The position numbers and the translations under genes are program-made. Positions 1 to 8,464 of a stretch of DNA of 64,000 nt are shown piece after piece. Below the pieces are notes generated by a model that did not search any database, was not told the DNA's origin, and saw only the letters and a list, made by a program, of their open reading frames with translations. Numbering within the stretch: position 1 is the stretch's first letter; every line of letters begins with the position of its first letter. The stretch is from Streptomyces sp. DH12 (GTDB lineage Bacteria > Actinomycetota > Actinomycetes > Streptomycetales > Streptomycetaceae): the NCBI RefSeq assembly GCF_020873895.1, contig NZ_JAHWGT010000007.1:1-64000 (forward strand), written 5' to 3'.

Positions 1-112
1 CGTTGATTTTTGGCACGCTGTTGAGTTCTCAAGGAACGGACGCTTCCTTCGTACTCACCCTCTCGGGCTTTCCTCCGGGCGCTTCCCTTCGGTCTTTCGT
101 GTCTCCAGCCTA
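1..112 (-). promoter_or_regulatory. rRNA operon leader, transcribed leftward out of the window
   Basis: Read on the minus strand, this stretch ends in CTTGAGAACTCAACAGCGTG followed by CCAAAAATCAACG. That is the conserved leader/antitermination (boxA-like) segment I recall directly upstream of 16S rRNA in Streptomyces. A TAGGCT hexamer at 112-107 (minus) is a candidate -10 for one of the several leader promoters such operons carry, and TAGTGT at 204-199 is another. The 16S gene itself would lie left of position 1 and is not in the window. The call rests on recognition of the leader, not on an rRNA gene. Confidence 0.75.
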
Positions 113-250
113 GCAGATCCGATTTCCGTTTCCGCCACCCGCTGGAGCGGGCTGCCGGGCCGTTCTCCGCTTTCGCGATTCCCTTTCCGGCGGCTCCGAC
201 ACTATCAGGGTTTATCGGCCTTCCTGACCACTCCCCGACCGATCACACGC

Positions 251-282
251 AGAGGTGTAGACCAGTAGTGGTGTAGACCAGT
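251..282 (+). promoter_or_regulatory. Two tandem DasR-like operators (dre) upstream of crr
   Basis: Two 16-bp sites lie end to end: AGAGGTGTAGACCAGT at 251-266 and AGTGGTGTAGACCAGT at 267-282. Each resembles the DasR consensus, the near-palindrome ACTGGTCTAGACCACT. DasR is the GntR-family repressor of N-acetylglucosamine use and is known to control pts genes in S. coelicolor. TAGGAT, a good -10 hexamer, follows immediately at 283-288, so binding here should block the crr promoter. Glucosamine-6-phosphate is the known DasR inducer. The DasR gene is not in this window. Confidence 0.75.
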
Positions 283-288
283 TAGGAT
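283..288 (+). promoter_or_regulatory. Candidate -10 box of the crr-ptsI promoter
   Basis: TAGGAT fits the streptomycete TAGRRT -10 consensus and abuts the second dre site. No convincing -35 hexamer is visible, because that position lies inside the operators. Transcription from here would give a leader of about 230 nt before crr. Confidence 0.45.
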
Positions 289-341
289 CTCGCCCTGACA
301 GGCGCCGCTGCCGACCCTTGACGCGTAGTCGCATCGGTGCC

Positions 342-369
342 AGGCAGGGGTACGACAGTACTCCTGCCT
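342..369 (+). other. Hairpin in the crr leader
   Basis: AGGCAGGGGTAC (342-353) pairs with GTACTCCTGCCT (358-369) around a 4-nt GACA loop, with one G-U pair. It lies between the presumed promoter and the crr start and has no T-run after it, so it does not look like a simple terminator. It could stabilise the mRNA, separate the crr unit from the divergent rRNA operon, or be an operator. I see nothing else of note in 290-526. Confidence 0.5.
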
Positions 370-526
370 ACTAGTTGAGGCAAATCGCCGCCGGTGGTCC
401 CGAGGTCCTGCAACCAGGGCCTCTCACGCGGAACCCGGACTTTCCATGACATACGCTCTGAACAGCACGCCGTCCAGGACAGGCAGTGACGGCGGCACCC
501 CATCCCCGCCCTCTGGGAGGCCCTCC

Positions 527-976
527 ATGACCACCGTGACGTCGCCCCTCGCCGGACGCGCCATCGGACTCGCCGCCGTACCGGACCCGGTGTTCTCCGG
601 GGCCATGGTCGGCCCGGGTACCGCCATCGACCCCGTGCGCGAGCCCTCCACGGCCGTCGCGCCCGTCGACGGCGTCGTGGTCTCCCTGCACCCGCACGCC
701 TTCGTCGTCGTCGACGCCGAGGGACACGGCGTGCTGACGCACCTGGGCATCGACACCGTCCAGCTCAACGGTGAGGGCTTCGAGCTGCTCGTCAACAAGG
801 GCGACACCGTCACGCGTGGCCAGGACGTCGTGCGCTGGAACCCCGCCGCGGTGGAGGAGGCCGGGAAGTCCGCGATCTGCCCGGTCGTCGCCCTGGAGGC
901 CACCGCCGACGCTCTCGGCGAGCTGCGCGAGGACGGCGACGTGAAGACCGGCGACACGCTCTTCAGCTGGCAGTGA
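527..976 (+). CDS. crr: PTS glucose-type enzyme IIA component
   Basis: The 149-aa product is the cytosolic EIIA(Glc)-family phosphocarrier. It takes phosphate from HPr and passes it to EIIB domains of sugar permeases. The EIIA signature is present: active-site His72 in GVLTHLGIDT and the second pocket His57 in HPHAF. The ATG at 527 is chosen because GGGAGG lies 7 nt upstream; the frame stays open further upstream but that part looks non-coding. ptsI follows after 85 bp, the usual crr-ptsI pair of Streptomyces. The promoter carries two DasR-like sites, so expression probably follows amino-sugar supply. In Streptomyces this protein serves mainly GlcNAc and fructose uptake, since glucose import is PTS-independent. 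Confidence 0.95.
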   Translation: MTTVTSPLAGRAIGLAAVPDPVFSGAMVGPGTAIDPVREPSTAVAPVDGVVVSLHPHAFVVVDAEGHGVLTHLGIDTVQLNGEGFELLVNKGDTVTRGQDVVRWNPAAVEEAGKSAICPVVALEATADALGELREDGDVKTGDTLFSWQ

Positions 977-1061
977 CGTCACCGCCGTCCCCGTGGACGG
1001 CGGTGAACGGGATGTTCCTACGCGGCGGCCGCGGCCGCCGCTCGATCGGAGACGGGTGAAC

Positions 1062-2732
1062 ATGGAGACAACGCTGCGCGGCGTCGGGGTCAGCCACGGT
1101 GTGGCGATCGGCGAGGTCCGGCACATGGGGACCGCGGTGCTGGAGCCGCCGGCGAAGCAGATCCCCGCCGAGGACGCCGGACGTGAGCAGGGGCGCGCCC
1201 GCCAGGCCGTGGAGGCCGTGGCCGCCGACCTGATAGCGCGGGGCAACCTCGCCGGCGGCGAGGCCCAGCACGTCCTCGAGGCGCAGGCCATGATGGCGCA
1301 GGACCCCGAGCTGATGGCCGACGTGGAACGTCGCATCGCCGTCGGGTCCACCGCCGAGCGGGCCGTGTACGACGCGTTCGCCGCGTACCGGGCGCTGCTG
1401 GCCGGGGCCGGCGAGTACCTCGCCGGGCGGGTCGCCGACCTCGACGACGTGCGGAACCGGATCGTGGCGCGGTTGCTGGGCGTGCCCATGCCGGGTGTGC
1501 CCGACAGCGACGAGCCGTACGTGCTGATCGCGCGGGACCTGGCGCCGGCGGACACGGCGCTGCTCGACCCGGCGCTGGTGCTGGGCTTCGTCACCGAGGA
1601 GGGCGGGCCGACCAGCCACAGCGCGATCCTGGCCCGGGCGCTCGGGGTGCCGGCCGTGGTGGCCCTGCCGGGCGCGTGCGAACTGGCCGAGGGCACCGTG
1701 GTCGCGGTCGACGGCAGCACCGGTGAGGTGTTCGTCGACCCGAGCGAGGAGAAGCGCGGCGCGATGGAGCGGGCCGCTCGGGAGCGCAAGGCCGCGCTGG
1801 CCGCTTCGACCGGCCCGGGCGCGACCTCGGACGGGCACCGGGTGCCGCTGCTGGCCAACGTCGGTGGCCCGGCGGACGTGCCGGCCGCGGTGGAGGCGGG
1901 CGCCGAGGGCGTCGGTCTGTTCCGCACCGAGTTCCTCTTCCTGGACGACAGCGAGCGTGCGCCGTCGGAGGAGAAGCAGGTCGAGGCGTACCGGAAGGTC
2001 CTGGAGGCGTTCCCGGAGGGCCGGGTCGTCGTGCGGGTGCTGGACGCGGGCGCCGACAAGCCGCTGGCCTTCCTCACGCCGGCCGACGAGCCGAACCCGG
2101 CGCTGGGCGTGCGGGGCCTGCGGACGCTGCTCGACCACCCGGAGGTGCTGCGGACGCAGCTGACCGCGCTGGCGAAGGCGGCCGAGGGGCTGCCGGTGTA
2201 CCTCGAGGTCATGGCGCCGATGGTGGCGGACCGGGCGGACGCGAAGGCGTTCGCCGACGCGTGCCGGGAGGCGGGGCTTCGGGCCAAGTTCGGCGCGATG
2301 GTGGAGATCCCGTCGGCGGCGCTGCGGGCGCGTTCCATCCTGCGGGAGGTGGAGTTCCTGTCGCTGGGCACGAACGACCTCGCGCAGTACACCTTCGCCG
2401 CCGACCGGCAGGTCGGCGCCGTGTCGCGGCTGCAGGACCCGTGGCAGCCCGCGCTGCTCGACCTGATCGCGATGGCCGCCGACGCCGCGCGTGCCGAGGA
2501 CAAGAGCTGCGGGGTGTGCGGCGAGGCGGCCTCCGACCCGCTGCTGGCGTGCGTGCTGACGGGTCTGGGCGTCACCTCCCTTTCGATGGGTGCGGCGTCG
2601 ATCCCCTATGTGCGGGCGACGCTGGCGAAGTACACGCTGGCGCAGTGCGAGCGGGCCGCGGCCGCCGCGCGGGCCGCCGACTCGGCGGAGGAGGCGCGCG
2701 TCGCCGCGCAGGCGGTGCTCTCCGGGGAGTGA
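1062..2732 (+). CDS. ptsI: PTS enzyme I (phosphoenolpyruvate-protein phosphotransferase)
   Basis: The 556-aa cytosolic enzyme moves phosphate from PEP to HPr as the first step of every PTS uptake reaction. The N-terminal HPr-binding and phosphohistidine domain contains GGPTSHSAILAR with the phosphorylated His186. The C-terminal PEP-binding barrel contains FRTEFLF, the LGTNDLAQYTFAADR segment and the GVCGEAASDP loop. Length is normal for the family. The ATG at 1062 follows a CGGAGACGGG ribosome site; a longer reading frame begins at 993 but adds unconserved residues. It is co-transcribed with crr and ends at a strong hairpin. Confidence 0.97.
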   Translation: METTLRGVGVSHGVAIGEVRHMGTAVLEPPAKQIPAEDAGREQGRARQAVEAVAADLIARGNLAGGEAQHVLEAQAMMAQDPELMADVERRIAVGSTAERAVYDAFAAYRALLAGAGEYLAGRVADLDDVRNRIVARLLGVPMPGVPDSDEPYVLIARDLAPADTALLDPALVLGFVTEEGGPTSHSAILARALGVPAVVALPGACELAEGTVVAVDGSTGEVFVDPSEEKRGAMERAARERKAALAASTGPGATSDGHRVPLLANVGGPADVPAAVEAGAEGVGLFRTEFLFLDDSERAPSEEKQVEAYRKVLEAFPEGRVVVRVLDAGADKPLAFLTPADEPNPALGVRGLRTLLDHPEVLRTQLTALAKAAEGLPVYLEVMAPMVADRADAKAFADACREAGLRAKFGAMVEIPSAALRARSILREVEFLSLGTNDLAQYTFAADRQVGAVSRLQDPWQPALLDLIAMAADAARAEDKSCGVCGEAASDPLLACVLTGLGVTSLSMGAASIPYVRATLAKYTLAQCERAAAAARAADSAEEARVAAQAVLSGE

Positions 2733-2773
2733 TCCGGTGAGCGGTCGGTCCGTGGGCCGGTGAGCCGAGTGTT

Positions 2774-2812
2774 CGAAGGGGGTCCTCCCGCGTGGCGGGG
2801 GGACCCCCTTCG
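2774..2812. terminator. Bidirectional terminator between ptsI and the next gene
   Basis: CGAAGGGGGTCC (2774-2785) and GGACCCCCTTCG (2801-2812) form a perfect 12-bp stem, extended inside by CCCGC/GCGGG. It sits 42 bp after ptsI and just before the end of the convergent gene at 2817, so it can end both transcripts. Confidence 0.85.
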
Positions 2813-2816
2813 TGTG

Positions 2817-3710
2817 TCAGTGGTGGCCGGGGCGGCCGTCGTCGGGGGCGAGGTCGAAACCGGCCCGGTACTCGACGCCTGGTTCGGGAGGGAGGGGTTC
2901 CCCGGTGTCGGCGTCGGTGCAGTAGGCGTTGAAGACCTCGGCCTCGGTGAGGGGGACGAGGCGTCCGTGGGCCAGGCGCCAGCCGTGGAGGCGGTCCGGG
3001 GCGCCGGGGCCGCTGGTGCGCAGGACAATGCCGCCGGGGGCGGAACGGGCCAGGCCGGCGGCGAGGACGGTGACGAACTCGGAGCCCTCCGGCGAGTCCA
3101 GGCGGGGGCGGTCGGGCCCGGTGCGGTCGGTGTGGAGGACGGCGAGGAGGTGGTCGTCGGCGGCGGGGACGCTCAGGACCAGGTGGTGGGTGCCGGGGCC
3201 GGCACCGTCGAGGATGCGCAGGACGGCGCGGGTGGCCTGGTCGAAGGCGGCGTGTCCGATGTCCTGGCCGCAGTCGGCGCAGCGTCCGGCGTCGGCGAGG
3301 AGCAGGGTGGCGTACTCGCGGGTGGCGTGCCGGACGGCCGCGCCGACGAGGAGGGGCACCAGTTCGTCGAGGGGCTGGCCGCGGTACGGGACGCGGGTGC
3401 GGGCGGCGGCGATCTCGGCGGTGTACCGGCTGCGGCTTGCCCGGGTGTCGGGGTCGAGGCCGGTCTCGGCGCAGTATGCGGCGTAGTCCTCGGGATCGAA
3501 GAGGGTGACGGTGGTGTGGGTGCCGCCGGCGGCGAGCGTCCTCAGCAGGCGCTCGGTCTCGCGGAGGTAGGTGGTGTGGTCGTCGAAGGGGAAGGTGCGG
3601 TAGCGGCGCATGGCCGCGAAGTCCCGGGCGTCGGCGAGGAGGCCGACGGTGCCCGGCACTTCGCGGCGCAGCCTCCGCCGCAGCGATGTGGTGGTCCTGG
3701 TGTGCGCCAT
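2817..3710 (-). CDS. Conserved hypothetical protein, 297 aa
   Basis: I do not recognise a named family. The protein is soluble, with no signal peptide or membrane segment. A basic N-terminus (TSLRRRLRREV) precedes an acidic, helix-rich body. A CADC pair near residue 143 (GRCADCGQDIG) could bind a metal. The C-terminal third repeats the LTEAEVFNAYCTDADTG type of segment followed by a His-rich end. The ATG at 3710 has AGGGG upstream. It is convergent with ptsI and shares a strand with the acetoacetyl-CoA synthetase gene upstream, with 77 bp between them, so the two may be co-transcribed. Codon use is typical of its neighbours, so the gene is probably real, but no function can be given. Confidence 0.85.
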   Translation of the reverse strand: MAHTRTTTSLRRRLRREVPGTVGLLADARDFAAMRRYRTFPFDDHTTYLRETERLLRTLAAGGTHTTVTLFDPEDYAAYCAETGLDPDTRASRSRYTAEIAAARTRVPYRGQPLDELVPLLVGAAVRHATREYATLLLADAGRCADCGQDIGHAAFDQATRAVLRILDGAGPGTHHLVLSVPAADDHLLAVLHTDRTGPDRPRLDSPEGSEFVTVLAAGLARSAPGGIVLRTSGPGAPDRLHGWRLAHGRLVPLTEAEVFNAYCTDADTGEPLPPEPGVEYRAGFDLAPDDGRPGHH

Positions 3711-3787
3711 GGGTCCCCCTGGTGATCAGCTGTCGATCAGTGCTCACTCAGAGTAATCGCGGGGTCTGACAGCGCCGCTCCGTCGGG

Positions 3788-5800
3788 TCAGTCGGCGGGG
3801 CGCTGGGCGCGGCGGCGGGCGAGGTCCTCGTAGAAGTGGAGGAGGGTGACGTCGTCGATGGAGCCGGGGTTGCAGGCCTTTTCCAGGGGGGTGCCCTGGA
3901 GGAGGCGCTTGACGGGGACCTCGATGCGCTTGCCGGTGAGAGTGTGGGGGACGCCGGGGACCTGGATGATCTCGTCGGGGACGTGGCGGGGGGAGAGTTC
4001 GCTGCGGATGGTCCGCTTGACGCGGTCGACGAGGGCGTCGTCGAGGACGGCTCCTTCGGCGAGATGGACGAAGAGCGGCATCCAGTAGCCGCCGTCCGGT
4101 TCCTCCAGGCCGATGACGAGGGACTCCTTGATCTCGGGGAGGCGCTCGACGGCCTCGTAGATGTCGGCGCTGCCCATGCGGACGCCCTGGCGGTTGAGGG
4201 TGGAGTCCGAGCGGCCGTGGATGACGACGGAGCCGTGGTCGGTGAGGGTGATCCAGTCGCCGTGGCGCCAGACGCCGGGGTAGGTGTCGAAGTAGCTGTC
4301 GTGGTAGCGGCTGCCGTCGGGGTCGTTCCAAAAGCGGATCGGCATGGACGGCATGGGGTTGGTGACGACGAGTTCGCCGACCTCGCCGGTCAGCGGCTTG
4401 CCATGGGGGTCCCACGCCTGGAGGTCCGTGCCGAGGCAGGGCGCCTGGAGCTCGCCGATGTGGACGGGGAGGGTGGGGACGGCCCCGGCGAAGCAACTGC
4501 ACACGTCGGTTCCGCCGCTGACGGAGGCGACGTACAGGTCGGCGCCGGCGGTGGCGAACTCGTCGTGGAGCCAGCGGAAGCCGTCGGGGGGCAGGGGGGA
4601 GCCCGTGGTGGCGACGCACCGGACACGGGACAGGTCGTGGTCGCGGGCGGGGTGGACGCCGGCCTTGCGGCAGGCCATGACGTAGGCGGCGGAGGTGCCG
4701 TAGAGGGTGGCGCGGGTGCGTTCGGCGACGCGCCACTGGGCGTCCGTGGCGGGGTACCCCGGGCTGCCGTCGTAGAGGACGACGGTGGTGCCGGTGAGGA
4801 GGCCGGAGACGAGGAAGTTCCACATCATCCAGCCGGTGGAGGTGTACCAGAAGAACACGTCGTCGGGGCCGAGGTCGCTGTGGAGGCCCAGCTGCTTGAA
4901 GTGTTCGAGCAGGATGCCGCCCTGGGACTGGACGATGGCCTTGGGCAGGCCGGTGGTGCCGGAGGAGTAGAGGATCCACAGCGGGTGGTCGAAGGGGACC
5001 TGCTCGTAGCGGGGGGTGGCGTCGCCCGCGGTGAGGGCCGACCACTCCAGGGCTCCGTCGGGGGCTGGGGTGCCGAGGAGCGGGATGTGGACCACGGCGC
5101 GGAGGGTGGGCAGCTCGCGGCGCAGTTCGGCGACGGTGTCGCGGCGGTCGTGCTCCTTGCCGCCGTAGCGGTAGCCGTCGACGGTGAAGAGGACGACCGG
5201 CTCGACCTGCTGGAAGCGGTCCAGGACGCTGCGGGCGCCGAAGTCGGGGGCGCAGGAGGTCCACACGGCGCCGACGGCGGCGGTGGCGAGGAGGGCGGTG
5301 ACGGCCTGCGGGACGTTGGGCAGGTAGCCGCTGACGCGGTCGCCGGGGCGTACGCCGAGGGCGCGCAGTTCGGCGGCGAGCGCGCCGACCTGGCGGCGCA
5401 GTTCGGCCCAGGTGACGGGGGTCGGCTCGTGGGTCTCGTCGACGTGGAGGAGCGCGGGGGCTTCGGGGCGCTGGTCGGCGGCGCGCAGGGCGTGTTCGGC
5501 GTAGTTGAGGGTGGCGCCGGGGAACCACTGGGCGCCGGGCATGGAGCGGTCGCCGAGGACGCGCGTGTACGGGGTGGTGAAGTGGACGTCGAACCACTCG
5601 GTGACGGCCTGCCAGAAGGTGTCGAGGTGGTCGACGGACCAGCGGTGGAGGGCCGGGTACCCGCCCTCCGCGGGGGCGCCGTGGCGTTCTGCGGCCCATG
5701 CCTGGAAGCGGGTGACCGCGGCGGAGGCGATGCGGTCCTGGTCCGGCTGCCAGAGCGGCTGGGGCTGGTCGGAGTGCGCTGTCGCTGACGTCGATGTCAT
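3788..5800 (-). CDS. Acetoacetyl-CoA synthetase (acetoacetate-CoA ligase)
   Basis: The 670-aa enzyme belongs to the acyl-adenylate-forming family and activates acetoacetate with ATP and CoA, feeding ketone-body carbon or polyketide/lipid precursor pools. The AMP-binding loop ILYSSGTTGLPK is clear, as are the N-terminal acetoacetyl-CoA-synthetase extension (WQAVTEWFDVHF) and the C-terminal LTGKRIEVPVKR with the conserved lysine. Length matches the AacS subfamily rather than acetyl-CoA synthetase. The ATG at 5800 is preferred over 5854 because GGGAG lies 9 nt upstream and the extra residues are Pro/Arg-rich and unconserved. It is divergent from the GH31 gene. Confidence 0.92.
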   Translation of the reverse strand: MTSTSATAHSDQPQPLWQPDQDRIASAAVTRFQAWAAERHGAPAEGGYPALHRWSVDHLDTFWQAVTEWFDVHFTTPYTRVLGDRSMPGAQWFPGATLNYAEHALRAADQRPEAPALLHVDETHEPTPVTWAELRRQVGALAAELRALGVRPGDRVSGYLPNVPQAVTALLATAAVGAVWTSCAPDFGARSVLDRFQQVEPVVLFTVDGYRYGGKEHDRRDTVAELRRELPTLRAVVHIPLLGTPAPDGALEWSALTAGDATPRYEQVPFDHPLWILYSSGTTGLPKAIVQSQGGILLEHFKQLGLHSDLGPDDVFFWYTSTGWMMWNFLVSGLLTGTTVVLYDGSPGYPATDAQWRVAERTRATLYGTSAAYVMACRKAGVHPARDHDLSRVRCVATTGSPLPPDGFRWLHDEFATAGADLYVASVSGGTDVCSCFAGAVPTLPVHIGELQAPCLGTDLQAWDPHGKPLTGEVGELVVTNPMPSMPIRFWNDPDGSRYHDSYFDTYPGVWRHGDWITLTDHGSVVIHGRSDSTLNRQGVRMGSADIYEAVERLPEIKESLVIGLEEPDGGYWMPLFVHLAEGAVLDDALVDRVKRTIRSELSPRHVPDEIIQVPGVPHTLTGKRIEVPVKRLLQGTPLEKACNPGSIDDVTLLHFYEDLARRRAQRPAD

Positions 5801-5943
5801 GGGGGTGGGCTCCCTGGCTGTACGCGGGTGTGCGTGTGTCGCGCGCACTGGCATGGGTGTGCGCGGACGCGGCTGACAGGGACTGTGCCATGGGAGCCGG
5901 GATCACACCAGGGTCCTCCACCCATGGTCGGGGCGTTGAACAT

Positions 5944-5956
5944 GTGGTGTGACCAC
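5944..5956. promoter_or_regulatory. Palindrome in the divergent GH31/aacS promoter region
   Basis: GTGGT-GTG-ACCAC is a perfect 5-bp inverted repeat. GTTGAAC lies just upstream at about 5935 and recurs at about 5969; either could supply a -35-like TTGAAC. The arrangement suggests a repressor site for the GH31 gene, possibly for a sugar-responsive LacI-type protein, but no regulator is nearby. The link is inference. Confidence 0.35.
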
Positions 5957-6015
5957 GGGTGAACGGCTGTTGAACGCCTCCCGTGCGCCCCCTGGGGGGT
6001 GACAGGGTGCTCGGC

Positions 6016-8394
6016 ATGGACGGTCGTGAGCTGGTGCGTTCGATGTGGGTGTTCGGCAGGGTGCGGGGGCCGCGGGCCATGCGTTCGGCGTGGCGGCGGT
6101 GGCGGGCGGACGCCGCGGGGCTGCCCGCGCGGGGTCCGGAGCGGGCCCGGGTGCCGGGGCCGATGACGGGTGTGGAGCCGCTGCCGGGCGGGGGCGTGGT
6201 GCGGTTCGCGCGCGCGGTGCTCCGGGTGTGCGTGTCGGCCGGCGGGACGGTGTTCTGGGGGTGGGACGGGGCGGAGCCCCTGCCGTCGTACGCGTTGGCG
6301 GGCGAGGTGCCCGAACCGGACGCGCGGGTGGTGCTGGAGCCGGACACGGACGGCGGATGGCGGGTGGTGGCCGAGCGGGTGACGGTGGCGGTGTCGCGCA
6401 ACGGGGCGGTGGAGGTGCGCACACCGGGCGGGGTGGTGCTGCGGCGGGACCTCCCGCCGCGCTGGTGGGAGCCGGTGGGCGGGGGCGCGGCCCGGTGGGT
6501 GCAGCGGTCGGAGGTGCCGGCCGACGCCCGCTTCTTCGGGCTGGGGGGCCGCGCGGGCGGACCGCGCCTGCGGGACGGGGCGTACCGGCTGTGGAACAGC
6601 GACCCGCGCGGGAGCTTCGGTCCGCAGGACGATCCGCTGTACGTCACGATGCCGGTCCACTGGGTGGTGGCGGACGCGGGGACGCACTTGGCGTTCCACG
6701 ACAACCCGTGGGACGGGCGGGTCACGCTCCGGGAGGGCGGCGAGGGGGCGGGGTCGGGCCATGACCGGCCGGGGCTGGTGGAGGTGCGGATGAGCGGGGG
6801 TCCGCTGCGCTGCTGGGTGGTGGTGGGGACGCCGGCTCGGGTGCTGCGCGGGTGGGCGCAGCTGACCGGGGCGCCGGCGGTGCCGCCGTCGTGGGCGCTG
6901 GGGCCGCAGCACGCGCGGTGGGGGTTCGGCAGCGCAGAGGAGGTGCGGCGGGTGGTGGCCGGGTACCGGGAGCGCGGCCTGCCGCTGGCGGCGCTGCACC
7001 TGGACATCGACCACTACGACGGGCACCGGGTGTTCACCGTGGACCGGGAGCGGTTCCCGGACCTGCCGGGGCTGGCGGCGGAGCTGCGGGAGCAGGGGGT
7101 GCGGCTGGTGTCGATCGTGGACCCGGCGGTGAAGGCGGAGCCGGGCGGTGCGGTGTACGAGGGCGGTGCGCGGGTGGGGGCGCGGGGGGCGTTCGTGCGG
7201 GACGCGCGGGGGGAGGTGGTGCGGGGCGTGGTGTGGCCGGGTGAGTGCGTGTTCCCGGACTTCACCGATCCGGCGGTGCGCGGCTGGTGGGGACGGTTGT
7301 ACGAGGAGCGGCTGGCGCAGGGGTTCGCCGGGGTGTGGCACGACATGAACGAGCCGGTGTCTTTCACGCCGTTCGGGGACATGACACTGCCCCGGTCGGC
7401 GCGGCACGCGTTGGAGGGCCGGGGCGGGGACCACCGGGAGGCGCACAACGTGTACGCGCTGGCGATGGCCCGGGCCGGGTACGAGGGGCTGGCGCGGCTG
7501 CGCCCCCGGGAGCGGCCGTTCCTGTTCTCCCGCTCGGGGTGGGTGGGGATGCAGCGGTACGGCGGGACCTGGTCGGGGGACGTGGCCACGGGGTGGCCGG
7601 GCCTGCGGGCGTCGCTGTCACTGGTGCTGGGGCTGGGGCTGTGCGGGGTGCCGTACTCGGGGCCGGACGTGGGTGGTTTCGACGGGTTCCCCTCGCCGGA
7701 GCTGTACCTGCGGTGGTTCCAGCTGGGTGCCTGGCTGCCGCTGTTCCGTACGCACGCGGCGATCGACGCCGGGCGGCGCGAGCCGTGGGAGTTCGGCCCG
7801 AAGGTGCTGGAGTACGCGCGGGCGGCGCTGGAGGAACGGGAGCGGCTGCGGCCGTACTTCGTGTCGCTGGCGCGGCTGGCCCGGCTGACGGGCGCGCCGT
7901 ACGCGCGGCCGCTGTGGTGGGGTGCGCCGGAGGACCGGGTGCTGCGGGAGTGCGAGGACGCGTTCCTGCTGGGGGACGCGCTGCTGGTGGCGCCGGTGCT
8001 GACGCGCGGGACGGACCGGCGGGCGGTCCGGCTGCCGCGGGGCCGCTGGTACGACATGGTGACCGGGCAGGCGCACGAGGGGCCGGGGCAGGTGTTGGTG
8101 GAGGCGCCGCTGTCGCGGGTGCCCGTGCTGGTGCGGGCGGGGTCGGTGGTCCCGGTGCGGGGCGAGGAGGGTGGCACGGAGCTGGAGGTGTGGGCGCCGG
8201 CGCCCGGGCGCACCGGCGGCGGGCTGGTCGTGCGGGACTCGGGTGACGGGTGGGACCGGGCGGATGTGGAGCGGTACGTCACGCGGTGGGTCGACGGTGA
8301 GGTGCGGGTGGAGCTGGTGACCGACGCGGGGGCGGTGGCGGTAGGGCCCGCGGGGGTGCGGGTGCGCGGGTCGGGCGCCCGGGACGGGGGCTGA
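6016..8394 (+). CDS. Glycoside hydrolase family 31 alpha-glucosidase-type enzyme
   Basis: The 792-aa protein hydrolyses alpha-linked sugars from the non-reducing end. The family nucleophile motif WHDMNEP is present with Asp443, and the acid/base region RYGGTWSGDVATGW lies about 85 residues later. An N-terminal beta-sandwich, the catalytic barrel (about residues 270-620) and C-terminal beta domains are in the usual order. There is no signal peptide, so a cytosolic enzyme is likely. The ATG at 6016 has AGGG 8 nt upstream; GTG at 6007 is an equally spaced alternative. Alpha-glucosidase and alpha-xylosidase cannot be separated by eye. It is convergent with the Nudix gene. Confidence 0.9.
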   Translation: MDGRELVRSMWVFGRVRGPRAMRSAWRRWRADAAGLPARGPERARVPGPMTGVEPLPGGGVVRFARAVLRVCVSAGGTVFWGWDGAEPLPSYALAGEVPEPDARVVLEPDTDGGWRVVAERVTVAVSRNGAVEVRTPGGVVLRRDLPPRWWEPVGGGAARWVQRSEVPADARFFGLGGRAGGPRLRDGAYRLWNSDPRGSFGPQDDPLYVTMPVHWVVADAGTHLAFHDNPWDGRVTLREGGEGAGSGHDRPGLVEVRMSGGPLRCWVVVGTPARVLRGWAQLTGAPAVPPSWALGPQHARWGFGSAEEVRRVVAGYRERGLPLAALHLDIDHYDGHRVFTVDRERFPDLPGLAAELREQGVRLVSIVDPAVKAEPGGAVYEGGARVGARGAFVRDARGEVVRGVVWPGECVFPDFTDPAVRGWWGRLYEERLAQGFAGVWHDMNEPVSFTPFGDMTLPRSARHALEGRGGDHREAHNVYALAMARAGYEGLARLRPRERPFLFSRSGWVGMQRYGGTWSGDVATGWPGLRASLSLVLGLGLCGVPYSGPDVGGFDGFPSPELYLRWFQLGAWLPLFRTHAAIDAGRREPWEFGPKVLEYARAALEERERLRPYFVSLARLARLTGAPYARPLWWGAPEDRVLRECEDAFLLGDALLVAPVLTRGTDRRAVRLPRGRWYDMVTGQAHEGPGQVLVEAPLSRVPVLVRAGSVVPVRGEEGGTELEVWAPAPGRTGGGLVVRDSGDGWDRADVERYVTRWVDGEVRVELVTDAGAVAVGPAGVRVRGSGARDGG

Positions 8395-8464
8395 GGGCGG
8401 GAGGCGCGGGACCCGCCGGGGCCGGGGCTGAGGGGCGGAAGACGTGGGACCCACCGGGCCGGGG

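Noticed and set aside
3744-7007. 1087-aa minus-strand open frame
   Set aside because: It spans the acetoacetyl-CoA synthetase gene in another frame and the opposite strand of GH31.
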